A DNA stretch of 9,643 nt from an uncultured Eubacteriales bacterium (GTDB lineage: Bacteria; Bacillota; Clostridia; Oscillospirales; Oscillospiraceae): the NCBI GenBank assembly GCA_900544945.1, contig UQXG01000089.1, positions 1 to 9,643 on the forward strand. Reading direction: 5' to 3'. This document shows, one piece after another, positions 1 to 5,718 of this stretch (positions within the stretch are counted from its first letter, which is position 1; each line of letters starts with the position of its first letter). The notes beneath the pieces are model-generated. The model saw only the letters and a program-made list of their open reading frames with translations. It did not search any database and was not told the DNA's origin. The translations under genes were made by a program, and so were the position numbers.

Positions 1-36
1 AATGGTGAAGATTGCGGCTAAAGAATAAAAGATAAT

Positions 37-124
37 GCCTAATCTCTACCTCCAATTCCTCATTGCTCATTCCTAATTTCTAATGATTGAGAAAACTCCT
101 AACTCCTACATCCTAACTCCTAAC
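37..124. repeat. Degenerate 7-bp tandem repeat array
   Basis: AT-rich stretch in which 7-bp units of the form TCCTAAY recur in phase. Positions 97-103, 104-110, 111-117 and 118-124 are four contiguous copies (TCCTAAC three times, TCCTACA once). Positions 57-84 hold four looser copies (TCCTCAT, TGCTCAT, TCCTAAT, TTCTAAT), separated from the first block by 12 nt. Positions 37-50 carry two weaker ones. On the minus strand the unit reads GTTAGGA. The last copy covers the stop codon of the SpoIID-like gene. I see nothing else in positions 1-119: no ORF and no terminator hairpin. Similar heptamer arrays are known in intergenic regions of several bacteria; their role here is unknown. Confidence 0.75.
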
Positions 125-1112
125 TTGCAATTTCCGTTCCCGGAAAATAGTACCCCAAAATGTCCTCCCAACCCGCGCCGCCTTCGGCCATGGCTTTAGC
201 GCCATATTGGCTCAGGCCAACCCCGTGGCCGTACCCGCGTGTGGTGATGACAAACTGCCCGCCGCGCCAGGCAATGGCAAAGCAGGTGCTGCGCAAATCA
301 AGGGCCTTGCGCACCTCCAGCCCGCTCACCATTTGGCCGCACAGCTCCAGCGTGCGCACATACCCGGCTTTGTCCCAGGTGGAAGCACCGACCCAGCTTT
401 CGGGGGAATCATTGGGGGTAAGGCCCAATTCTTCCAGCGCGGTGCGTACCTGCTCGGCGCTGTACTGAATGGTCACTTCGTACCCATCGGCAAACTTATC
501 CCATGCGGAATCCACGCCGCATAAGTAAGGCAGCTGGCCGCCCCACACGTTCTGGCTGGCTTCGGTGTGGCCGCTGCTGATGGCATGGTAGCAGGCAGCG
601 GCAGGCTGTCCGTTGTACAAAAGCACCGTCTGCCCGGTACGGGCGGCAAGAGATTGCAGGCGCTGCATGTTGGCGGCGTAATCACTGCCCCAGCGGCTTT
701 GCAGAACCTCGCTGCTGGTCCAGCCGCTGCACAAAGCGCTGTTGGCGGTAAAGCTCTGCCCCTGAGCGGATAAGTACAACGCATAGCTGCGGCTGGCAAC
801 CATCTGGGCCAACAGGGCGTCATCCGGCCAGGTTGCGGGCATCTCGCAGGCGGCAGCACCGACCATAAAATCCACAGCGGAAAGGGTGAAGTCGGAATCG
901 CTGGCTTCATCATGCAGGGTGATGGTTTGGGGGAATGTGGGTGCAGCGGAAGGCGCGGCAGTGCTTTCCGGCTGTGCTGCCGCAGTAGGCGCGGCGGACG
1001 GCGTAACCGTGGGGGCAGCCTGTACCGGAACACTGGGGAACAGCAGGCAGAGAAACGGCACCGCAGTGCTTAACGCGGTAAGCAGGGCGGCACAGAGCAG
1101 CGTGCGCTTCAA
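120..1112 (-). CDS. SpoIID/LytB-family secreted protein (peptidoglycan lytic enzyme-like)
   Basis: A 330-residue protein. Residues 1-33 form a signal peptide (KR, then a long hydrophobic core ending VQA-AP). Residues 34-61 are a low-complexity Ala/Pro/Ser/Thr linker. A SpoIID domain follows, with EMPATWPDDALLAQ (90-103) carrying the family's catalytic Glu (E90), the SRSYAL block (108-112), the CYHAISSGHTE segment (174-184), and the diagnostic C-terminal GYGHGVGLSQYGA (294-306) and YYFPGTEI. SpoIID proteins are membrane-tethered lytic transglycosylases that cut glycan strands stripped of peptide stems during engulfment; LytB-type relatives act on amidase. It is unclear whether this one is sporulation-specific. 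I chose the TTG start at 1112 because GGAGGG lies about 10 nt upstream and the signal peptide then begins MKR; an in-frame ATG at 1130 overlaps that SD and has none of its own. The open frame running on to 1847 is antisense to the next gene. The stop codon sits inside the heptamer array. All 11 Arg codons are CGC or CGT. Confidence 0.9.
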   Translation of the reverse strand: MKRTLLCAALLTALSTAVPFLCLLFPSVPVQAAPTVTPSAAPTAAAQPESTAAPSAAPTFPQTITLHDEASDSDFTLSAVDFMVGAAACEMPATWPDDALLAQMVASRSYALYLSAQGQSFTANSALCSGWTSSEVLQSRWGSDYAANMQRLQSLAARTGQTVLLYNGQPAAACYHAISSGHTEASQNVWGGQLPYLCGVDSAWDKFADGYEVTIQYSAEQVRTALEELGLTPNDSPESWVGASTWDKAGYVRTLELCGQMVSGLEVRKALDLRSTCFAIAWRGGQFVITTRGYGHGVGLSQYGAKAMAEGGAGWEDILGYYFPGTEIAS

Positions 1113-1148
1113 AACGGCAGATCCCTCCATTCCGGCAGGTGCGGCGCA

Positions 1149-1171
1149 CGGCAAAACCTTGCATTTTGCCG
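1149..1171. promoter_or_regulatory. Inverted repeat in the divergent intergenic region
   Basis: CGGCAAAA (1149-1156) and TTTTGCCG (1164-1171) form a perfect 8-bp inverted repeat with a 7-nt loop. It covers the -35 box of the rightward promoter and would form a leader hairpin in the leftward transcript. It could be an operator or an RNA hairpin; the sequence does not decide which. Confidence 0.5.
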
Positions 1172-1187
1172 CGGAGAACCGTATAAT
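1159..1187 (+). promoter_or_regulatory. Sigma-A-type promoter of the membrane protein gene
   Basis: TTGCAT (1159-1164), a 17-nt spacer and a perfect TATAAT (1182-1187). The predicted start near 1194 leaves a leader of about 70-95 nt before the membrane protein's start codon. Confidence 0.7.
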
Positions 1188-1212
1188 AAATAGCACTGGC
1201 GGGGCTTGTCTT
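1183..1212 (-). promoter_or_regulatory. Possible leftward promoter of the SpoIID-like gene
   Basis: Read on the minus strand, AAGACA (1207-1212), an 18-nt spacer and TATTAT (1183-1188) make a moderate sigma-A match. Its -10 box overlaps that of the rightward promoter, so the two could compete for polymerase. A second candidate further upstream on the minus strand is GCATAAA (1261-1267), 14 nt, then AATACAAT (1239-1246), which resembles the sigma-E consensus. That would fit a sporulation gene but is weak evidence. Confidence 0.35.
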
Positions 1213-1287
1213 GCATCTTGACCCCGGAGCCTGTTACCATTGTATTCGCCGCAAGGGGGATTTATGCCCGGCGGGAAAGGCTGTCCT

Positions 1288-2088
1288 ATGAAAAAGTCAA
1301 AGAACAAATATTCGCCGTGGCCGGCAGTAGCGCTGTGCCTGGTGTTTTTGGCGCTGCGCATTGTGGATCTGGCACTGTTTACGGACCCGGAAACCAGTTT
1401 CCCCACGGTGGGTCCCTCGGCGGCGCGCTGGGGGACCGCGCTGGTTGGTGCGGCGGCGCTGCTTGTGATGGGTCGCAGGGCGGATGAGAAAATTGCCCCC
1501 GGCAGAAAAAGCCTGATGGGTGTTATGATGGCGGTAACGGGGACTGTGCTGGTACTGGCGGGGCTTTCGCAGCTGTTGAGCGCCACAGTGGTGTGGCCCA
1601 GCATGGTGCTGCTGACGGCGGCGGGCGTGTGGTTCTTCGCTATGGGCTGGCGGGTTCTTTCGGCCCCGGAAGGGCGTGGAACCGCCATGCCGCCCAACGC
1701 CGTGCAGTGCCTGATCCCTACGGCGGCGCTGTTGTGGGTGCTGATCCAGCGGTTTTCCATCATCCCGGCGGCATCGGCGCGGCTTGGCTGTACCTTCCGG
1801 GTGCTGGGGGCGCTGGGCGCGCTGCTTTGTGTGGGGATGCTGTGCAAGCTGCTGTATGTTCCCGGCGGTACCTATGGCTGTACGGTGCAGCAGTACGGCA
1901 GCCTGGCATTTTACTTTGCAACCTGCCACGAACTGCCGCAGGCCATCTTTGAGCTGGTGCGCGGCAGCGTCTCTGAACAAACCCTGCTGACCAGCCTGGC
2001 CATGGGCTGCGTTGGCCTGTGCGGGCTGGCGGCCATGCTTACCACGGTCCCGCGCAGTAACCCGACAAAAAAAGATAAGGCAGACTGA
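1288..2088 (+). CDS. Polytopic membrane protein of unknown function
   Basis: A 266-residue hydrophobic protein that I do not recognise. It has a positively charged N-terminus (MKKSKNK) and about seven predicted membrane segments: near residues 11-31, 46-61, 76-97, 101-121, 139-156, 165-187 and 235-253. A short lysine-rich cytoplasmic-looking tail (TKKDKAD) closes it. No catalytic or binding motif stands out. I chose ATG 1288 because MKK followed directly by a membrane segment is typical, with AAAGG 7 nt upstream. An in-frame ATG at 1264 (MPGGKGCP), with GGGGG 4 nt upstream, is the main alternative. A strong promoter precedes the gene, and an intrinsic terminator follows 6 nt after the stop, so it is probably transcribed alone. 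Its 3' end overlaps the convergent minus-strand gene by 50 bp. The CDS is well supported; the function is open. Confidence 0.75.
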   Translation: MKKSKNKYSPWPAVALCLVFLALRIVDLALFTDPETSFPTVGPSAARWGTALVGAAALLVMGRRADEKIAPGRKSLMGVMMAVTGTVLVLAGLSQLLSATVVWPSMVLLTAAGVWFFAMGWRVLSAPEGRGTAMPPNAVQCLIPTAALLWVLIQRFSIIPAASARLGCTFRVLGALGALLCVGMLCKLLYVPGGTYGCTVQQYGSLAFYFATCHELPQAIFELVRGSVSEQTLLTSLAMGCVGLCGLAAMLTTVPRSNPTKKDKAD

Positions 2089-2650
2089 ACCGATCCTCCA
2101 GCAGCTCCTGCGTGCTGGGGGATTTTTGTATGCGGCAGCCGGGACAAAGGGGCAAAAATGCAGCCGCGGCAAACTGTGCTCCGCTGTCAAACACCACAGC
2201 CCCGCCGCTTTGCCGGGCCAGCGCCTGCCACAGCGGCAGCACCCCGGCGGGGGCACCGCCCCGCAGGCAGAGCAGCACAGCGCGGGAACGCGGCTTTACT
2301 TCCAGCACCGCCTGCCCGCCGCAGGCCAAAACAGGGCGCAAGGCTTCCAGGACGGCGGCCTGCACCAGCGCCGGGCGCGCTGGAACAGGGCAGGTGATCC
2401 CCGACGGGAACATGGCATACAGCCAGCCGGGGCGGCGGCGCACGCATTGGGTCAGTGCCCCGGTCAGTGTTTGCAGCGTGCCGCATAATTCGCACCCCGC
2501 ACCGCCCGGCTGGGCCAGCAGCTCCTGCACGGTCTGCGCCCGCAGCTGCGGCAGAACCAGCTCCGGCCCAAGCCCGGCCAGCGCCCGGCGGGCGGCTTCT
2601 TCCGCCAGGGCGGCGCGCCGGGTGGGGAAACGTGCAGAAGGTGGAACCAT
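2039..2650 (-). CDS. Hypothetical protein with a degenerate HATPase-like C-terminal half
   Basis: A 203-residue protein. ATG 2648-2650 is preceded by GGAGG at 8 nt; the longer open frame upstream to 2830 has no such support. Residues 1-70 are Ala/Leu/Arg-rich and helical, with a Cys pair (CELC, 53-56). Residues 86-170 follow the order of a histidine-kinase ATPase domain: a helix like the N-box helix (ALVQAAVLEALRPVL), two strands (QAVLEVKP, RAVLLCLRGG), a helix plus GG (LWQALARQSGGAVVF) and a closing strand ending FLPL. The nucleotide-binding Asn and the Asp/Gly of the G1 box are not seen, so catalysis is unlikely if the likeness is real. That likeness is inference from pattern alone. The C-terminus is read through the neighbour's terminator hairpin and overlaps that gene by 50 bp. 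No T-run terminator of its own is visible. Confidence 0.68.
   Translation of the reverse strand: MVPPSARFPTRRAALAEEAARRALAGLGPELVLPQLRAQTVQELLAQPGGAGCELCGTLQTLTGALTQCVRRRPGWLYAMFPSGITCPVPARPALVQAAVLEALRPVLACGGQAVLEVKPRSRAVLLCLRGGAPAGVLPLWQALARQSGGAVVFDSGAQFAAAAFLPLCPGCRIQKSPSTQELLEDRFSLPYLFLSGYCAGPW
2095..2127 (+). terminator. Intrinsic terminator of the membrane protein gene
   Basis: A 9-bp stem, 2095-2103 with 2113-2121 (one G-U pair), a 9-nt loop, then ATTTTT. It starts 6 nt after the stop codon at 2088 and lies wholly inside the coding region of the opposing minus-strand gene. Confidence 0.7.
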
Positions 2651-2857
2651 GGCAGCAGCCTCCGTGTGGTGATAAATGGGGCAAAACCTGTGGCATTTAC
2701 CCCGGCGCGGTGCCGGGGCAAGGATAGTATGCCCGAAAAATACCGCCAAAGGCCATACAGTTATTGACAATACGCCAAATTGGCGTTGAAAACCGCTGCT
2801 TTTTTTGCCCAAAACATAATTTTTGCTCAATTTGCGTTAAAATAATAACAGCCCCTC
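2651..2857. other. Intergenic region upstream of gap and of the minus-strand gene
   Basis: No gene here. A GC-rich 7-bp perfect hairpin (2700-2706 with 2712-2718) would fall in the leader of the minus-strand gene. A 15-bp palindrome, ACGCCAA-A-TTGGCGT (2772-2786), looks like an operator half-site pair. The part from about 2755 to 2860 is AT-rich, as expected upstream of a highly expressed gene. A consensus TTGACA (2764-2769) has no -10 box at the right distance. For the minus-strand gene, TACTAT (2724-2729) is a possible -10 without a convincing -35. Confidence 0.45.
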
Positions 2858-2886
2858 TTGCAGTTTTGGCAGGAATGGGGTACAAT
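2858..2886 (+). promoter_or_regulatory. gap promoter (sigma-A type)
   Basis: TTGCAG (2858-2863), a 17-nt spacer and TACAAT (2881-2886). The predicted start near 2893 gives a leader of about 80 nt. An AT-rich stretch upstream could act as an UP element. Confidence 0.8.
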
Positions 2887-2900
2887 AGAATCAAACCGGA

Positions 2901-2919
2901 AAGCGGCAATAAGCCGCTT
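2901..2919 (+). promoter_or_regulatory. Hairpin at the 5' end of the gap leader
   Basis: AAGCGGC (2901-2907), loop AATAA, GCCGCTT (2913-2919): a perfect 7-bp stem about 8 nt from the predicted transcript start. 5'-end hairpins can stabilise abundant mRNAs; that role here is inference. No riboswitch class is recognised. Confidence 0.5.
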
Positions 2920-2974
2920 GGGTGGGGCGGGTTCAACCCCGTTCCGAATATAAAATCTTTGGGAGGATTTTACT

Positions 2975-3991
2975 ATGGCTGTTAAAGTTGCTATCAATGG
3001 TTTTGGCCGTATCGGCCGTCTGGCTTTCCGTCAGATGTTCGGTGCTGAGGGCTTCGAGATCGTCGCCATCAACGACCTGACCTCTCCCAAGATGCTGGCT
3101 CACCTGCTGAAGTACGATTCCACTCAGGGTAACTACGCTGCCCAGGGTCACGTCGTCGAGGCCGGCGAGGACAACATCGTTGTCGATGGCAAGAAGATCA
3201 CCATCTACGCAAAGGCCAACGCTGCCGAGCTGCCCTGGGGCGAGCTGGGTGTTGACGTTGTTCTGGAGTGCACCGGTTTCTACACCTCCAAGGCCAAGGC
3301 TCAGGCTCACATCGATGCCGGTGCCAAGAAGGTCGTCATCTCCGCTCCTGCCGGCAACGACCTGCCCACCATCGTTTACAACGTTAACCACAACATCCTG
3401 ACCAAGGAAGACAACATCATCTCCGCCGCTTCCTGCACCACCAACTGCCTGGCTCCCATGGCAAAGGCTCTGAACGACCTGGCCACCATCGAGACCGGCA
3501 TTATGTGCACCATCCACGCTTACACCGGCGACCAGATGATCCTGGACGGCCCCCAGAGAAAGGGCGACCTGCGTCGTTCCCGCGCTGGTGCCGTGAACAT
3601 CGTTCCCAACTCCACCGGTGCTGCCAAGGCCATCGGCCTGGTCATCCCCGAGCTGAACGGCAAGCTGATCGGCGCTGCTCAGCGTGTTCCCACCCCCACC
3701 GGCTCCACCACCATCCTGAACGCCGTGTGCGCTAAGTCCGTCACCAAGGACGAGATCAACGCCGCCATGAAGGCTGCCGCTACCGAGTCCTTCGGCTACA
3801 ACGAGGACGAGATCGTTTCCTCCGATATCATCGGTATGCGTTTCGGCTCCCTGTTCGATGCCACCCAGACCATGGTCTGCGCTCTGCCCGACGGCAAGAC
3901 CCAGGTTCAGGTCGTGTCCTGGTACGACAACGAGAACTCCTACGTTTCTCAGATGTGCCGCACCATCAAGCACTTCGCTACCCTGCTGTAA
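2975..3991 (+). CDS. gap: Glyceraldehyde-3-phosphate dehydrogenase, NAD-type, glycolytic
   Basis: A 338-residue, full-length cytosolic GAPDH. It oxidises and phosphorylates glyceraldehyde 3-phosphate to 1,3-bisphosphoglycerate with NAD+. The Rossmann dinucleotide loop is GFGRIG (9-14). Asp34 in AINDL is the residue that favours NAD over NADP. The active site is ASCTTNCLAP with nucleophile Cys154, and the catalytic base is His181 in TIHAYT. The C-terminal part holds GSLFDATQTM and WYDNENSY. The start is set by GGGAGG 8 nt upstream of ATG. It has its own promoter and a perfect terminator, so it is a single-gene unit rather than the gap-pgk-tpi cluster common in Firmicutes. Codon choice is that of a very highly expressed gene: 7 of 10 Arg codons are CGT and Lys is AAG throughout. 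That bias keeps a 387-codon antisense frame open by accident. Confidence 0.98.
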   Translation: MAVKVAINGFGRIGRLAFRQMFGAEGFEIVAINDLTSPKMLAHLLKYDSTQGNYAAQGHVVEAGEDNIVVDGKKITIYAKANAAELPWGELGVDVVLECTGFYTSKAKAQAHIDAGAKKVVISAPAGNDLPTIVYNVNHNILTKEDNIISAASCTTNCLAPMAKALNDLATIETGIMCTIHAYTGDQMILDGPQRKGDLRRSRAGAVNIVPNSTGAAKAIGLVIPELNGKLIGAAQRVPTPTGSTTILNAVCAKSVTKDEINAAMKAAATESFGYNEDEIVSSDIIGMRFGSLFDATQTMVCALPDGKTQVQVVSWYDNENSYVSQMCRTIKHFATLL

Positions 3992-4014
3992 TCGGCAGTC
4001 AAGTGAACAGCTTC

Positions 4015-4044
4015 CCGCCCCAGGCTCTCGCCTGGGGCGGTTTT
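4015..4044 (+). terminator. Intrinsic terminator of gap
   Basis: CCGCCCCAGG (4015-4024), loop CTCTCG, CCTGGGGCGG (4031-4040), then TTTT. The perfect 10-bp GC-rich stem lies 23 nt after the gap stop codon. Confidence 0.95.
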
Positions 4045-4091
4045 CGTTGACTTGAGCCGCCGTTGGGAATCTGCGCACTGAAATAGAAGCT

Positions 4092-4445
4092 GTCATTGCG
4101 CACCAGTGACCGAAGTCACTGGTGTGGCCCCTTCCAGGTTTTTTTCAATGGACTCACCTATAGCAATCCGAAAGATTCTGACGCAGTTCGTTAGGGCGGC
4201 CGGGGGATTCTTAGGGGGGCGGCTTTGCCGGCAGCGCCCCCTAAGCCGGCTTCTTATCAATGTTCTTGCCGGGACAAGGACATTGCCCCCGGAGGGACCA
4301 GCACTGAAAGCTTCTTGGAGGCTTGGAACATAAGCGCAAATCTGCAACTTACGGGCCAATGAGGGCATTGGTCTACAAGTTCTGAATCGGTTCTCGGAAG
4401 AAACGGGGGATTGCCACGCCAGTGTGAGCACTGGCTCGCAATGAC
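4092..4445. repeat. Palindromic repeat element, copy 1 (MITE-like)
   Basis: The left end (4092-4128) and the reverse complement of the right end (4413-4445) are similar over about 33-37 bp: both begin GTCATTGCG and end TGGC. They make imperfect terminal inverted repeats around a non-coding core. The left arm holds a perfect 10-bp palindrome (4101-4110 with 4115-4124). The core holds a GC-rich hairpin from CTTAGGGGG to CCCCCTAAG (4210-4245) and a small palindrome (4356-4361 with 4366-4371). There is no transposase. The 14 bp GAAGCTGTCATTGC at the left boundary recur at copy 2 (8371). Short open frames through the element carry no recognisable domain and I do not call them genes. Element plus flanks fill the gene-free stretch 3992-4529; I could not find a convincing promoter for the next gene in it. 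Confidence 0.7.
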
Positions 4446-4529
4446 CAGCGTATTTTTACGCCTTTCCAGAATAAATCTGCCAACATTGGCAAACACTACC
4501 TCCGAACTCAATTTATGGAGGTATGAATC

Positions 4530-5645
4530 ATGGTTCATTCCAGAATTTTGGCCTTGGCCTGCGCCCTTTTGTGCGTTGCCGGGCTTTGCGCCCCGGCCTT
4601 TGCCGCGGAGGTGGAAAGCGGCAGCAGCTATTGCTTCGGCGCGGGGGATTTTTCCGGCGATCGGGAGGTTTCCGGCATCTGGCTGACAGAACTTCCCGAG
4701 GGGTACGCCGCCGTGAAGCTAGGGGACAGAACCCTGCACGCCGGAGATGTACTGACCGCCCAGCAGATTTCTCAGATGACCCTGTGGCCGAGAGACACGG
4801 AAGAAGACCGGCTGCTGGAGGTGGGTTATCTGCCCATCTATCCCGACGGTACGGCGGAACCGGCGGTGCTCACCCTGTCCCTCTGGGGTAAGGAGGATAA
4901 GCCCCCCATCGCCGAGGACTCCACCCTGGAAACCTATAAGAATCTTCCCAATACCGGAAAGCTGAAGGCCTCCGATCCGGAGAATAAGGCGCTGACCTAC
5001 ACTGTTACCCGCCAGCCTCGCCGGGGTGTGGTGACGATCGCCGAGGATGGCAGCTTCACCTACACCCCGAAGAAAAATAAGGTAGGCATTGACTCTTTCG
5101 TCTATACCGCCACAGATCCGGCGGGGAAGACCTCCCGGGAGGCTACGGTGACTGTTACCATTCTCAAGCCCACGGATGCCACCCAGTACACGGATACCCT
5201 GGGGCAGGATTGCCGGTTTGCCGCCGAGTGGATGCGGCAGACGGGGATTTTCGTGGGGGAGACCCTGGACAAGACTGCCTGCTTCGGCCCGGAAAAGCTG
5301 GTGACCAAGGGAGAGTTCGTGACCATGCTGGTAAAGACTCTGGATTTGCCTCTGGAGCAGGAGGCGTCCTACACGGGCTACGAGGATGAGATTCCCCTCT
5401 GGCTTCAGCCTTACCTTGCGGCAGCAGTCCGGTCGGGTCTGACGGAGGGGCTGGAGCAAGAGGTTTTCGAGGCAGACAGTCCTATTTCCGTTCTGGAAAT
5501 GGATACGCTTCTGAACAATGCCCTGACCCGGGAAACAGGAAGCTTCGACTCCCCGGAGCAGCCCGTCACCCGTGCCCAGGCGGCCTGCGCCCTCTACGAT
5601 GCGGCAAACCAGTTGAAAACGGAGCAGTGGAAAGAGATTCGGTAA
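4530..5645 (+). CDS. Secreted surface protein with Ig-like (Big_9/cadherin-like) and SLH domains
   Basis: A 371-residue exported protein. Residues 1-25 are a signal peptide cut after AFA. Residues 46-122 form a domain I cannot name, possibly a divergent beta-sandwich. Residues 124-212 fit the cadherin-like/Big_9 repeat of tandem-95-type proteins (PPIAEDSTLETYKN, then ASDPENKALTYTV, GSFTYTPKKNKVGIDSFVYTATD). Residues 222-360 resemble two S-layer homology modules: the first runs from FAAEWMRQTGIFVG to VTKGEFVTML, the second from LQPYLAAAVRSGLTEG to PVTRAQAACALYDA. SLH modules bind secondary cell-wall polymers, so the protein is probably held on the wall and shows the Ig-like part outward. The modules are diverged (VTKGEF for the usual ITRAE) and two rather than three, so binding may be weak. 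GGAGG stands 8 nt before ATG. A perfect terminator overlaps the stop codon, giving a one-gene unit. Confidence 0.88.
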   Translation: MVHSRILALACALLCVAGLCAPAFAAEVESGSSYCFGAGDFSGDREVSGIWLTELPEGYAAVKLGDRTLHAGDVLTAQQISQMTLWPRDTEEDRLLEVGYLPIYPDGTAEPAVLTLSLWGKEDKPPIAEDSTLETYKNLPNTGKLKASDPENKALTYTVTRQPRRGVVTIAEDGSFTYTPKKNKVGIDSFVYTATDPAGKTSREATVTVTILKPTDATQYTDTLGQDCRFAAEWMRQTGIFVGETLDKTACFGPEKLVTKGEFVTMLVKTLDLPLEQEASYTGYEDEIPLWLQPYLAAAVRSGLTEGLEQEVFEADSPISVLEMDTLLNNALTRETGSFDSPEQPVTRAQAACALYDAANQLKTEQWKEIR

Positions 5646-5672
5646 AAAAGGCGGCGAAAAGCCGCCTTTTTT
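5644..5672 (+). terminator. Intrinsic terminator of the SLH protein gene
   Basis: AAAAAAGGCGGC (5644-5655), loop GAAAA, GCCGCCTTTTTT (5661-5672). The 12-bp perfect stem overlaps the TAA stop codon (5643-5645). Its A-run and T-run make it able to work in both directions. Confidence 0.93.
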
Positions 5673-5700
5673 GCACCTTTTCGGAAAACCATACTATACT
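5671..5700 (+). promoter_or_regulatory. Candidate promoter of the ZIP transporter gene
   Basis: TTGCAC (5671-5676), an 18-nt spacer and TATACT (5695-5700). The -35 box starts in the T-run of the preceding terminator. The predicted start, near 5706, falls at the edge of the SD (5707-5712), so the transcript would have almost no leader. CATACT (5690-5695) is an alternative -10 box. Confidence 0.5.
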
Positions 5701-5718
5701 GATGGCAGGAGGTGCGTT

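Noticed and set aside
1113..1847. Minus-strand open frame extending the SpoIID-like protein by about 245 residues at its N-terminus
   Set aside because: It has no start or SD support, would bury the signal peptide in mid-protein, and lies antisense to the membrane protein gene and its promoter.
1297..2256. 319-codon minus-strand open frame antisense to the membrane protein gene
   Set aside because: The translation is rich in Arg/His/Gln with no domain, which is typical of a shadow frame of a GC-rich coding region; the plus frame has promoter, start and terminator.
2764..2792. Consensus TTGACA at 2764 as a second gap promoter
   Set aside because: The sequence 16-18 nt downstream has no acceptable -10 box, whereas the TTGCAG/TACAAT pair further down fits well.
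2933..4096. 387-codon minus-strand open frame across gap
   Set aside because: It is an artefact of the strong codon bias of gap, with Gly/Val/Asp-rich low-complexity translation and no start signals.
4093..4431. Short open frames on both strands within repeat copy 1 as possible small proteins
   Set aside because: They cross palindromes and terminal repeats, have no convincing SD and no recognisable domain; such frames recur wherever the repeat occurs.
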